Source: Hahella sp. KA22 (lineage in GTDB: Bacteria > Pseudomonadota > Gammaproteobacteria > Pseudomonadales > Oleiphilaceae). Taken from it: a stretch of DNA of 64,000 bases. Location: positions 3,055,501 to 3,119,500 of the forward strand of contig NZ_CP035490.1 in the NCBI RefSeq assembly GCF_004135205.1, in the 5' to 3' direction. The translations under genes and the position numbers were made by a program. Positions 29,706-42,101 of this stretch are shown piece by piece (the stretch's first letter is position 1; each line of letters starts with the position of its first letter). A model generated the notes under the pieces. It made no database searches. It was not told the origin of the DNA and saw only the letters and a program-made list of their open reading frames with translations.

Positions 29706-31256
29706 ATGAATTACGTCATCGGCGTCGATATCGGCACGCAGAGCGCCAAGGCGCTGTTGGTGGCGGCGGACGGCGCCATCATCGCCAAAGCGTCGCAGAG
29801 CTATCAAGTGGACACGCCGCGCCCCTTGTGGGCGGAGCAATGGCCGGATGTGTGGTTGCGGGCGGTGTACAAAACCGTAGCTGAATGCGTGGCGACTTCT
29901 GGAGTCGATCCCGCCAGCGTTCGCGGCATCTGCGTGAGCAGTCTTTATGGCGGCTCCGGCATTCCTGTGGATGCGGATATTAAACCGCTGCACCCCTGTC
30001 TGATCTGGATGGATCGTCGGGCCACCGCCGAGACGGAATGGGTTCGGGAGCATGTGGATGTGGCGCGATTGCAGGAGATTACCGGCAACGGCGTGGACAG
30101 CTACTACGGCTACACCAAAATATTGTGGCTGAAGGCCAACAAGCCGGCGGTCTGGCGTCAAACCCGCTATCTGCTGCCGCCCAACAGCTACGTCAATTAC
30201 CATCTTACTGGCGAGCTGGCGGTGGATCACAGCTCCGCCGGCAATATTGGCGGCGTGTACGACCTGCAGCGTCGCCAATGATCGCAAGAAACGATGGATA
30301 TGCTGGGCGTCGAGGCGGACAAAATGCCTGCACGATTGGTAGCGTCCGGGGACATTGTTGGGCGTCTCACGGCGGAAGCGGGAGCGCGGCTGGGTCTGCC
30401 CGCCGACATTCCGGTGGTGGCGGGCGGCGTCGACGCGGCCATGGCGACCTTGGCGGCGGGGGTGGTGGAGCCGGGTAACCATGTCGCCATGATCGGCACC
30501 AGCATGTGCTGGGGCTTTGTAAATCGGGAGACGGATGCGCGCAATGGCTTAATCAGCATGCCTTATGTAGCCAACAGCGAGCAGGACATCTACATTTTTG
30601 GAGGCGCTATCACCGCGGGCGCCTCCATCAGTTGGTTTCGGGAGCAGTTTTGCGAACAGGACCGGCAGGCGGCGCAAGCCCAGGGCGAAGTGGACGTTCA
30701 TCAGTTAATGGAAAGAGACGCGGCGAAGACGCCTCCCGGCGCCAATGGACTGGTATTTCTGCCCTATCTGATGGGAGAGCGCAGTCCGATCTGGGACCCC
30801 AACGCTTCCGGCTCCTTCGTCGGGCTGACCTTGTATCACACCCGCGCGCATTTATATCGCTCCATTCTGGAAGGCTTGGCGTTTGCGCTGCGGCACAACA
30901 TCGAATGCGGCAGGCAAGGGGCGGCGCGGCTGGACCCTGAGCTGATTGTCGTCGGCGGCGCGGCGCGCTCGGATTTATGGATGCAGATCATCGCAGACGT
31001 CACTGGATATCCGGTGCTCACGATCGAGCAGGATGTAGAAGCGCCGATTGGCGCCGCACTGCTGGCCGCGTTGGCGGGTGGATTAGTCGAGGACGTCGCC
31101 GCCATTCGCAACTGGATCAGCCTTACGCCCAGAGCCAAGCCTATTGCTGCTAATTCGGCGGTCTACGAGCGTATGTTCCAACAATACTGCGGGCTTTATC
31201 CAAAGCTGCGCGACGCCATGCACGACTTGAGAGCGGTAGCCCAAGAGAGAGAATAA
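29706..31256 (+). pseudogene. FGGY-family carbohydrate kinase interrupted by an in-frame TGA
   Basis: Start ATG 29706 has GAGGAGAG upstream. The first 191 codons encode a normal N-terminal FGGY domain (VIGVDIGTQSAKALL, WAEQWPDVW, SSLYGGSGIPVD). Codon 192 is TGA at 30279-30281, and the same frame continues without further stops to 31256, restoring the C-terminal half (AGGVDAAMATLAAGVVEPG, IGTSMCWGFVNRE, AGASISWFREQF, VVGGAARSDLWMQIIAD). The aligned position is usually Trp in this family, so a TGG-to-TGA change is the simplest explanation. The remaining halves total ~516 codons, the usual length. Either a nonsense mutation, an assembly error, or read-through. No good start lies before the second half; ATG 30294 has no ribosome binding site. 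Substrate would be a ketopentose or tetrulose. Confidence 0.9.
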
Positions 31257-31260
31257 AACG

Positions 31261-32229
31261 ATGAAGAGCTTGTTGAATCAATTGCGCGATTACACCAAGG
31301 TCGTGGCCGACACGGGCGACCTGGAGGCGATTCGTCGCTTCGCGCCGGAAGACGCCACCACCAACCCTTCACTGGTGTTGAAAGCGGTGCAGTCCGGCGA
31401 TTATGACGCCTCAGTGCGGCAAAGCGTGGCGCTGGCGCGCAGACTGAATCCTCATGACGAAGCAAGAGCCATTGAAACCGCTCAGGACAATCTGGTTGTG
31501 GCGATGGCGCAACGTATCCTGGATGCGACGCCGGGCAAAGTCTCCATTGAGGTCAGCGCCCGCTATTCCTACGACATCGACGCTACTGTCACCAAGGCGC
31601 GGGAGCTACGACGCCTGCTGAGTCAGGCGGGCGCGCCGGTGGAGCGGGTGTTGATAAAAATCGCCGCCACCTGGGAGGGCGCTCAGGCCGCGCGCATTCT
31701 TGAACGCGAAGGCGTCAACTGCAACCTGACGCTCATCTATAATCTGGCGCAGGCGCGGGCCTGTGCAGAGGCGGGGGCGTTTCTGGTGTCTCCCTTCGTT
31801 GGGCGCATTCTGGACTGGTACAAGCGCGCTGACCCCAACATGGATTATGCACCTGAGCAAGAGCCGGGGGTGCTGTCGGTGAAAGACATTTATCGCTACT
31901 ACCGACGCTATGGTTACGCCACAGTCGTAATGGGCGCCAGTTTTCGCAATATCGGTGAAATAATCGCGCTGGCCGGATGTGATCGCCTCACTATCAGCCC
32001 CGCGTTACTGGAACAGCTGGCGGAAACGCATGGGACACTGCTGCCGGCGTTGTGTGACGATGGCGTGCGCGCCGCGCCTCCGGAGCCGCTGACGGAAAAA
32101 GAATTCCGCTGGTTGATGAGTGAAGACGCCATGGCGACGGAAAAACTGGCGGAGGGAATTCGTGGGTTTTATCAGGATCAACTAAAGCTGGAAGCGATGA
32201 TTCGCGATCAATTGCGTGCAGAAGATTGA
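31261..32229 (+). CDS. Transaldolase (TalA/TalB class)
   Basis: 322 residues of the class I transaldolase family. N-terminal signature DATTNPSLVLKA (here EDATTNPSL), the Schiff-base Lys in RVLIKIAATWEGAQAA, and SPFVGRILDWYK. It moves a dihydroxyacetone unit between sugar phosphates in the non-oxidative pentose phosphate pathway. Start 5 bases after the kinase stop. Its presence beside a polyol dehydrogenase and kinase implies the operon product enters as a pentose (or related) phosphate. Confidence 0.95.
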   Translation: MKSLLNQLRDYTKVVADTGDLEAIRRFAPEDATTNPSLVLKAVQSGDYDASVRQSVALARRLNPHDEARAIETAQDNLVVAMAQRILDATPGKVSIEVSARYSYDIDATVTKARELRRLLSQAGAPVERVLIKIAATWEGAQAARILEREGVNCNLTLIYNLAQARACAEAGAFLVSPFVGRILDWYKRADPNMDYAPEQEPGVLSVKDIYRYYRRYGYATVVMGASFRNIGEIIALAGCDRLTISPALLEQLAETHGTLLPALCDDGVRAAPPEPLTEKEFRWLMSEDAMATEKLAEGIRGFYQDQLKLEAMIRDQLRAED

Positions 32230-32267
32230 TAACGCCCTGACAGTCTGTTGAGCCTGTGATACGTCAG

Positions 32268-32418
32268 TTATTAATCCGGCAGACAAATAGCTTCCTTCTA
32301 TTTGTCTGCAACGACAGGGCCTGCACAGGTCAGGCCCTGTCTCCCGCGGCTTGTCGCCGCGCAGGCGCGTCCATGCGCCTGGTGATTAACATGCCAATAT
32401 CATTGCCATGTTAATAAC
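32268..32418 (+). repeat. Multi-hairpin interspersed repeat, copy 3
   Basis: Same family as copies 1 and 2. Stems: GCAGACAAATAG/CTATTTGTCTGC, GACAGGGCCTG/CAGGCCCTGTC, a GC-rich CCGCGG...CCGCG element, GGCGCG/TGCGCC, and TTAACATG/CATGTTAA at the 3' end. Copies 2 and 3 face each other across the dehydrogenase-kinase-transaldolase block. The copy follows the transaldolase stop by about 38 bases. Confidence 0.82.
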
Positions 32419-32453
32419 TTCTTAGTTGTCTGTATAGAAGGCTAACAAATGCC

Positions 32454-32498
32454 CTAAAAAAGCCGGATTACCGTATGGCGCGCTCGGTGAATCCGGCT
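32454..32498 (-). terminator. Terminator of the peroxidase operon
   Basis: Stem AGCCGGATT / AATCCGGCT with an inner ACCG/CGGT extension and one bulge. Read on the minus strand it is followed by six or more T. It lies 36 bases beyond the peroxidase stop. Confidence 0.75.
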
Positions 32499-32533
32499 CA
32501 GGCCTGAGCCGTTAAGGCCTGACTCTGGTCAGG

Positions 32534-33865
32534 CTATTTATTCGTAGAGGCCAGTCCGCTGGAGTCTCCGTTGGCTTCCAGGTTCGGGTCTCGCCACCAT
32601 TTATCGTCCTTGGGCAAGGGCGAGGTCAACGACTCCAGAAACGCCACCAGTTGCGCCAGCTCTTCTTCCGTCAGGCCTAAGGGAATGATGTCGAAGTGCG
32701 GACGGCTGGGATGTTGTTCGCGGTCGTAATAGGGTGGTTTAGGCTTGTTGTAGTGCTGCACCACATCCAGCAGCGTCGCGAACTGTCCCGCCTGCATGTA
32801 AGGCGCGGTCGCCGCTACGTTACGCAGACTGGGCGTCTTGAATGCGCCGACCAGCTCCGGCCCCTGTTTCTTCAGAAACGCCATTTCCTCGCACTGTTCC
32901 AGCTCAGCGTCGCTGACGGGAGACAGACAGGTGAACTCGTTCTTGGTGAGGTCGTTGACGCCTTGAAAGCGACCCAGGTCGACCTGTTTTACGTCCGGCT
33001 CGGGCGCACCGATATTGTGAAACTCAAAGTTGGTGAACAACGGGCCGTTATGGCAACTGGCGCAGTTCGCCTTGCCCATGAAAAGACGCATGCCCTGAAT
33101 TTCATCTGCGCTCATGACGGTCTTGAGTTTATCCTCGCCGGCTTTTTTCTCCAGCAGGTCAATAAACTGGTCGAAGCGGGCAGGGGGCAGCTTGAGCTTG
33201 CGCTCGTAGGCCATGATGGCTTTGCCCATGTTGGCGAACACCCGGTTGACCGCTTCCTGCTGGGCGGCGCTGAGTTGCGACCAGTTCTTCTCCGCGTCCC
33301 CGGCGACTTTAGGGCTGGCGGGAAGAGTCAGGCCGGAGACAGCGTCCAGATCATTGGCGTCGCCGAACAGTTTGACGTATTCCTCACGGTATTCCGTGGC
33401 CATGGCTTTGGCGGCGCTGGTGCGATCAAGACCGTGTTCGTTCTGATCCTCCATTGGCGACAGCGCCTGCGCCCACAGGCTGTCCGTGCGACCGTCCCAG
33501 AACTGCCAGGGGCCGTAGATGGCGCCGGGAATGGAGGGCGCGCTGCGACGGGTGGTTCCGATGGCTTGAGACTGCGGCAGGCCATCAGTGAAATACAGCT
33601 GCGGGTTATGGCACTGCGCACAGGAAACCTGTCCGTTTCCACTCAGGCTGCGGTCAAAGAAAAGCTTGCGGCCCAGCTCAGCGGCTTCTTCATTGTCCGC
33701 ATATTTATTGCTGGGCGCGGTGGGCAGCTCGGGAAGAGCTGACAGGGAGAATCTGGCGATAAAGTCCCGGTCCGCATCAGTAAACTGGTAGACGTCCGAG
33801 GCGGCGACAGCGACGCTGGATATCGCCGCCAGCACGCCTGCCGCGATATGTTTGATCCTCAACAT
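32534..33865 (-). CDS. Di-haem cytochrome c peroxidase family protein (MauG/CCP)
   Basis: 443 residues with a signal peptide of ~22 residues. Two c-type haem motifs, CAQCH (residue ~80) and CASCH (~270), are separated as in bacterial cytochrome c peroxidase, with the typical RRSAPSIPG..WDGRTDSLWAQAL segment between them and FKTPSLRNVAATAPYMQAG near the C terminus. It is periplasmic and either reduces peroxide with electrons from cytochrome c or acts as a MauG-like oxidase. It starts 8 bases after the FixH-like gene and shares its operon. The extra TCLSPVSDAELEQCEEM segment with two Cys is unusual. Confidence 0.92.
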   Translation of the reverse strand: MLRIKHIAAGVLAAISSVAVAASDVYQFTDADRDFIARFSLSALPELPTAPSNKYADNEEAAELGRKLFFDRSLSGNGQVSCAQCHNPQLYFTDGLPQSQAIGTTRRSAPSIPGAIYGPWQFWDGRTDSLWAQALSPMEDQNEHGLDRTSAAKAMATEYREEYVKLFGDANDLDAVSGLTLPASPKVAGDAEKNWSQLSAAQQEAVNRVFANMGKAIMAYERKLKLPPARFDQFIDLLEKKAGEDKLKTVMSADEIQGMRLFMGKANCASCHNGPLFTNFEFHNIGAPEPDVKQVDLGRFQGVNDLTKNEFTCLSPVSDAELEQCEEMAFLKKQGPELVGAFKTPSLRNVAATAPYMQAGQFATLLDVVQHYNKPKPPYYDREQHPSRPHFDIIPLGLTEEELAQLVAFLESLTSPLPKDDKWWRDPNLEANGDSSGLASTNK

Positions 33866-33873
33866 ACAGCCCT

Positions 33874-34815
33874 CTAGAGTACGAGATTGAACACGATAGT
33901 GTCGGATTTGCCATGGGCGGTGATGTCAAACTGAATGACCCACCAGCCCGCCATCTGGAACTTGACGCCGTCCACTTTATACACGCCGGGAGCGGACTCC
34001 GCGGTAATGCGGGGTTGCGTCGGCAGACCGTGAACGTGGCCGGGCATATGGCCGGAGAATTCAATCTTGGCGTCGGTGATGGGTTCGCCGTTCATGTCCG
34101 ACAGCAGGAAGTTCCACTTATGAATCTCGTTCAGTGGCGTCAGCGGCTCAGGCGAGCCTTCAGTGATAGGCTCAATATGCGCAAAGAAGTTGAGGTCACG
34201 GGACGCCTGGAAAGTGCGAATATCCAGGTCCGCCGGGGCCTGCTGTCCAGTCATCGCCGGGATTTCCAGGCTCATGGAGTCCGGCTTCACGGTTTCCGGC
34301 GTAGCGGTCATGCGGTTCAACATGGAGGGATGAACGCTGCGAATCTGTGTGTTGTGGGCGAGCATCTGGTTGTGAGAGCTCTGCAGGCGCATGGGGCCGG
34401 TCAGTTTCACCCAGTCGCTCCACTGCAGAATGAAGCCCTCTTCAATCAGCGCCAGGGCGTAATTCTTCAGATTGGAGCTGCTTTCACGCAGGTCTGCGCC
34501 CTGTTTCTGCCAAAGCTCCAACTGGCTGTTCAGCATATCGATTGACTGGCCAAAGGATTCTTTCTGCTTCTTATCTTTCAACGATCTTTCCACCACCCGC
34601 ATTTCATTCACCTGTTTGCGGATGTGGCTGGCGTTGCGAAGAACGTTGACCGAGTTTTGCTCCAGGTCTTGCGCTTCGGTAAGCAGGCGACTGGCGACCT
34701 GCATGGATAAATTGGAGGTTTCAGTTTCGGGGGCGGGCGCCTGCGCGACGTCTTCAGCGGCGGCGATACCCGGCATTAGGGTGAGCAACAAAAAAACTTG
34801 GGCAATGTGTTTCAT
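33874..34815 (-). CDS. Periplasmic protein with C-terminal FixH/YtkA-like domain
   Basis: 313 residues. Signal peptide ~1-20 (AAAEDV). Central ~40-130 is helical coiled-coil-like. The C-terminal ~95 residues carry KWNFLLSDMNGEPITDAKIEFSGHMPGH and HGLPTQPRITAES, and AGWWVIQFDITAHG, the pattern of FixH/YtkA-like domains that are linked to copper handling or cytochrome oxidase assembly. Function is unproven. It is the first gene of the two-gene operon with the di-haem peroxidase, so it may deliver a ligand to, or act with, that protein. Confidence 0.65.
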   Translation of the reverse strand: MKHIAQVFLLLTLMPGIAAAEDVAQAPAPETETSNLSMQVASRLLTEAQDLEQNSVNVLRNASHIRKQVNEMRVVERSLKDKKQKESFGQSIDMLNSQLELWQKQGADLRESSSNLKNYALALIEEGFILQWSDWVKLTGPMRLQSSHNQMLAHNTQIRSVHPSMLNRMTATPETVKPDSMSLEIPAMTGQQAPADLDIRTFQASRDLNFFAHIEPITEGSPEPLTPLNEIHKWNFLLSDMNGEPITDAKIEFSGHMPGHVHGLPTQPRITAESAPGVYKVDGVKFQMAGWWVIQFDITAHGKSDTIVFNLVL

Positions 34816-34976
34816 GAACAGTCCATCTTTATATATTCCCTTCAGTTCCCCTTTCTTGCTCTGCGGGGGCGATCTGCGTCGCCTTGGGGAAACTTCTCTG
34901 AAGAGCTTTTTATTTTAATTTAGGGTTCGGGGCTGGCGACGTCATTGCGCCGTCAAGTCCCGATATAAACGAAAAC

Positions 34977-35003
34977 AGGGGCAAGTCTCCCCAACTTGCC
35001 CCT
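34977..35003 (-). terminator. Terminator of the LVIVD/P-domain gene
   Basis: Stem AGGGGCAAGT / ACTTGCCCCT with a 7-base loop, followed on the minus strand by a TGTTTT-rich tail. It is 20 bases past the stop at 35024. Confidence 0.8.
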
Positions 35004-35023
35004 TTATCCGATCAGCCAATCAG

Positions 35024-37162
35024 TTAGAACTTGACGCCCCAACTGTTCAGCGTGCCCGTATCGCGTCTGGCCTGGTCCTTGACCCGAAGCTTCCACTGTC
35101 CTGCGGAGTCTTTAGCGCCGACGTCGACGCTGAAGGTCTGCTGGATGTTGTCAGCGGAGCCGCCAGTGCGGTTATGCAGGTTGAACACGGTTCCGTCCGG
35201 ATGCAGCAGGTCCACCACCAGGTCGCCTTTATAGGTGTGGGTGATGTCCACAGTGACGCTGACTGTACCGGAAGCGCCGGAGCGGGTCACGTCAATCGGG
35301 CTGCTGATGCCGGTTCCGTTGTTATCCGGAATGGCGAATGGAGTGGTGTTCTCGTAGCTGTCTGGATCAGTAGGCGGCTCGCCGCCACTGCCGATTTCAA
35401 CAGTGTAGTCTTCCACTTCACCGTAGTTGAAGGTTCCGCAAGGGCTGGGCGCTGCGTTGTAACGCATGGCCACGCGCATACGGGTTTTGCCTTCAGGCGC
35501 AGAAGCTGGAATGTTCAGAGAACCCGTCACCGGAGACGAGGAAGCGCTGCCGGAGCTGAACACTTCTTCACCGCTGTCTTCGAAGTCGCCATCGCCATTC
35601 AGGTCAACCCAGATCTTCCAGGACTCTTTGTAGGAGCTGCCGCTGAAAGAAGGAGTCAGAGTGACGCTGGTTTCACCGGCGGCCAGCGCCACAGTCATGT
35701 CAGTGAAGTCGCTGTACTTGGACGAACCGGAAGCATTGGCGAATTCGCCGACTTCCACTTTACCGATCCACTCTTCGCTGGCGTTGTTACCGGCGGCTTC
35801 ACAGTAATCGCTTGGATCGGGATCTGGATCGGGGTTTCCAATCGCGTCCCAATCTGGTTTCACTGTGAACAGACCGTTACCAATGTCGCTCAGGATGATG
35901 TTGCCGCTGGCGAAGTAGGCGTAGTTACTCCATGTGCCGGAGAACTGCGCTGCGTTGGAGTTGGGGATCGTATCGAAGTACGCCACTTCCTCCAGGTTGC
36001 CGTTGGCGATATCGTCTGCGTTAAGAATGCGCAGACCCGCGCGGTAGTTGGTTTCGAACACATAACCGTCTTTGGTGTAAAGGTTGTGGTCGATCGCTTC
36101 GGTTGGGCCGACGTAACGTCCAAGCTCTACCGGATGCTGAAGGTCGCTCACGTCCCAGATATAAGACGTGGTGTTGATGCCGGAGTTTTGCTCATCCAGT
36201 TCATCGTTCATGATCAACACAGAGTGGTTGTCATCGATGAACCAGCCCTGGTGCGTATACTGCGAGCCCTGGTAAGGCGTACGCGAGATCTGCTGAGGGT
36301 TGCTCTTGTTGGAGACGTCTACGATGGTGATGGTGTCTTCGTTGTAGCCAACGCAGATTTCCTTACCGAAGTAGCGCGAATCCGGACCGTTGTACACCAC
36401 GCACTGAGTGTCATGGGTATAACCGTCAGCTGAGAAACAGCCGGAGTAGGAAGGTGCAGTCGGGTTGGACACGTCCACCATGTACAGACCGCCGCTACAC
36501 TGGTTGCTGCCCACGATGTAGGCGTAACCGGTTTCTTCGTTGATGGCGATGTTGTGCGCGTTGCCGAAACCGCCCAAATGCGCCGTTTCCGTCAGGGTGG
36601 AGCCTGGCGTCACGTTGCGCAGGGTGGTCAGGTCGAACACCTGCAGGCCATGAGTGCGGTTGCCGCTGCCGTCAGCGACGATGAACGCATGGTCATTGTA
36701 GGTCTTGATATCCCGCCAGGAGTCGGAGCCATTGTTGTGTGAAGGCAGGAAGCCCAGGTAAACCGGATTTTCCGCGTCTGTCACGTCAACAAAGGAGGTG
36801 CCGTTCTCGCGGCCGACAATAGCGATTTCCTTGCCGGTCTGCGGGTCGGTGTAACCCCAGATATCGTTCAGATTGGCGGAGCCGCCGCCCATATCGCCTT
36901 TTGGCAAAAACGACATCAGGTCAACGTTTTTGCAGGGGTAACCTGCAGCGCCGCCATTCTGGCATTCTGTGCTGGCGGTGAAGCTTGCGACCGGCGCCGA
37001 CCCCTCATCGGCCATCATCGCACTCATCATTGGGCTTGGCGCGCCCTCGTTCGAATTGTCGTACTTAAAGCCGTCAGGAAACATGGCGCTGTGCCCCCAG
37101 GAATGGGAAGAGAGCAAGAGAGCGCTAGTCGCCGCTACAGCCTTTAAAGGAAGATTTTTCAT
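35024..37162 (-). CDS. Secreted LVIVD-repeat protein with GEVED and P/Homo-B domains
   Basis: 712 residues. Signal peptide ~1-23. Residues ~60-440 are LVIVD beta-propeller-type repeats (GTSFVDVTDAENPVYLGFLPSH, GLYMVDVSNPTAPSYSGCF, TITIVDVSNKSNPQQISR), as in the 'choice-of-anchor B' family. Then a GEVED domain (~470-590; WIGKVEVGEFANASG, FNYGEVEDYTVEIG) and a C-terminal proprotein-convertase P domain (~605-712; AIPDNNGTGISSPI, GDLVVDLLHPDGT, NSWGVKF). The enzymatic role is unknown; these are usually surface or secreted adhesive modules. It shares its P domain with the adjacent M4 protease, so both are probably secreted by the same route. Confidence 0.82.
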   Translation of the reverse strand: MKNLPLKAVAATSALLLSSHSWGHSAMFPDGFKYDNSNEGAPSPMMSAMMADEGSAPVASFTASTECQNGGAAGYPCKNVDLMSFLPKGDMGGGSANLNDIWGYTDPQTGKEIAIVGRENGTSFVDVTDAENPVYLGFLPSHNNGSDSWRDIKTYNDHAFIVADGSGNRTHGLQVFDLTTLRNVTPGSTLTETAHLGGFGNAHNIAINEETGYAYIVGSNQCSGGLYMVDVSNPTAPSYSGCFSADGYTHDTQCVVYNGPDSRYFGKEICVGYNEDTITIVDVSNKSNPQQISRTPYQGSQYTHQGWFIDDNHSVLIMNDELDEQNSGINTTSYIWDVSDLQHPVELGRYVGPTEAIDHNLYTKDGYVFETNYRAGLRILNADDIANGNLEEVAYFDTIPNSNAAQFSGTWSNYAYFASGNIILSDIGNGLFTVKPDWDAIGNPDPDPDPSDYCEAAGNNASEEWIGKVEVGEFANASGSSKYSDFTDMTVALAAGETSVTLTPSFSGSSYKESWKIWVDLNGDGDFEDSGEEVFSSGSASSSPVTGSLNIPASAPEGKTRMRVAMRYNAAPSPCGTFNYGEVEDYTVEIGSGGEPPTDPDSYENTTPFAIPDNNGTGISSPIDVTRSGASGTVSVTVDITHTYKGDLVVDLLHPDGTVFNLHNRTGGSADNIQQTFSVDVGAKDSAGQWKLRVKDQARRDTGTLNSWGVKF

Positions 37163-37699
37163 CTTTATATTTCCTTATAACTCTGCGGTTTGAGTTTTAT
37201 TAGTTCCGCTGAATTCCACTACCGACGAAGAAATGGTCATCGGGGAGAACATGACGTTATCCTTGTCTGTCGAGTACTGCGACTGGAGGCCCCAAACCCC
37301 TGTTCGGTCATCCACGTCACTCGCGTGAAATCACGCAATCTTCGCCACTACGGAAACGCCCTGTTATTGAATACGATCATTGGCTTCTGGCCTATATGTC
37401 GTTCGTCCTAATTCATCTCGGGCGTTCGTTCTAGCCGTGGCGAACCGGCTATTCAGCAATAATCGCACCATGCGCCGTTTCCCTGGAATCTGGCCTTGCG
37501 GTCAGCATCCGGACCGTGGCGGCGCTAAAACAGTGCGTTAATGCACCTTTTCGTAACACATTGATGTCACAATAGGTAACTTGAATTTACCAGTGTTAAA
37601 TAAAATCGAAAATATCCGACGACTTGCGTCGCCGGATATTTACGCAGTCCGAGACTGCGGTCACATTTAAGGAATCAGATCAGACCTTGGGGGTCTGTC
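37163..37699. other. Intergenic region between the LVIVD gene and the M4 protease
   Basis: 537 bases. Holds a hairpin at 37611-37640 (terminator of the protease) and a further CGCAGTC/GACTGCG pair just after it. A GAGTGACGTGGATG-like sequence on the minus strand partly resembles part of the protease leader. No gene is seen. Confidence 0.5.
37611..37640 (-). terminator. Terminator downstream of the M4 protease
   Basis: Stem AATATCCG-A-CGAC / GTCG-C-CGGATATT with loop ttgc. On the minus strand it is followed by TTCGATTTTATTT. It lies about 60 bases past the protease stop. Confidence 0.7.
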
Positions 37700-41063
<3,364 letters not shown>

Positions 41064-41381
41064 ATGGGAACGATAAACGTGAAGGATCTGCAAGGCGCGG
41101 AAGTAAAAATCCAGGCGGTTGAGGGATACTCTCTCATGGAGCTGTTGCGAGACAACGGCTTTGAGATGGCCGCCATTTGCGGAGGCGCCTGCATTTGCGG
41201 CACCTGTCATGTTCATGTGCGCGGGGAGAACGCACGCCACTTGCCCGAACCTGCTTATGATGAAGCCGAACTGCTGGAAACCAAGCCTGATTACATTGAA
41301 GGAGTGTCGCGGTTGGCGTGCCAGATAAACTATGCGGAAGACCTGGATGGTCTGATGTTGGAGTTAACGGAAGATAACTGA
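41064..41381 (+). CDS. Adrenodoxin-type [2Fe-2S] ferredoxin
   Basis: 105 residues. The cluster ligands are Cys in CGGACICGTCHVHV (three Cys) and a fourth near RLACQI, the spacing of vertebrate-type/adrenodoxin ferredoxins. It carries single electrons to a monooxygenase or other oxidoreductase. The partner reductase is not adjacent. The start ATG 41064 has TGGAG just upstream. It lies alone between long spacers, so cotranscription with a neighbour is unlikely. A link to the diiron oxygenase at 54.2 kb is possible but unproven. Confidence 0.92.
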   Translation: MGTINVKDLQGAEVKIQAVEGYSLMELLRDNGFEMAAICGGACICGTCHVHVRGENARHLPEPAYDEAELLETKPDYIEGVSRLACQINYAEDLDGLMLELTEDN

Positions 41382-42101
41382 TAGACGCATTAATTTCTCC
41401 TGCAGGGAAGTCAAAAGGCGGGAGACACGCAAGCGGTTAAGGCCTGTTTATCCGGCGCGGCGACTTAATCGTTTTATTTTTCGCGACGACGTGTCTGCGG
41501 AACAAAACCCGCCGCCGCGCATCCAATCCTCTAAATCTCTTCACGTATAAATGTCCTCATCTGGATGCACTGAATGTGGGCGTTTCATCTAAGTCGAAAC
41601 TTGTAGGACAATAGGGTTAAGTTATGGTGACGGAAGCACTTTTTAAAAAAATATCCCGGTTTAGGCTAAAGGTTTATTTAAAGCTTCATCGAATCAGTTT
41701 ACATTCTGTTCTCAGGATGAATGCTCACTCCACAAAACATCAAAAAATACTGAATAACTATTACAATCCCTGGAACTAATAAGAACCGGGTTTGCCGGTT
41801 CATGACACCCTGAATTTCCGTGCGCGAACGTGATGCGTTCTCAGCCGGAGGCGGCGCTCTTTGCGGTTCAGCGGTAAGGCGTTGCGACTGAGAGGGTTCA
41901 CCAAATGTGAATATTTAACAGCACAGACGGTAGAACCTGTTTATAACTAAGAAGATGGATCATCAGCTGTTGGAATAGGTTGCAGTTTAGTTGAAAAGAC
42001 GTTGGTCGCAGGACCGACTGACCGGTAGCTGGAGGCCAGACGCCGGGCGTTAATAAAACTAAGAAAATAAGCTTTTCATTATAGTTAGGGATGAATGCAC
42101 T
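41382..42101. other. Intergenic region before the LysR gene
   Basis: 720 bases. I see no gene, repeat or strong palindrome. A frame at 41898-42215 (minus) overlaps the LysR start and has no family features. Confidence 0.5.

Noticed and set aside
30279-30281. TGA as a selenocysteine codon
   Set aside because: The FGGY family has no selenoproteins known to me, the position is normally Trp, and no SECIS-like hairpin was seen just downstream.
35174-36433. Antisense frame of 419 codons in the LVIVD gene
   Set aside because: No motif; shadow of the real gene.
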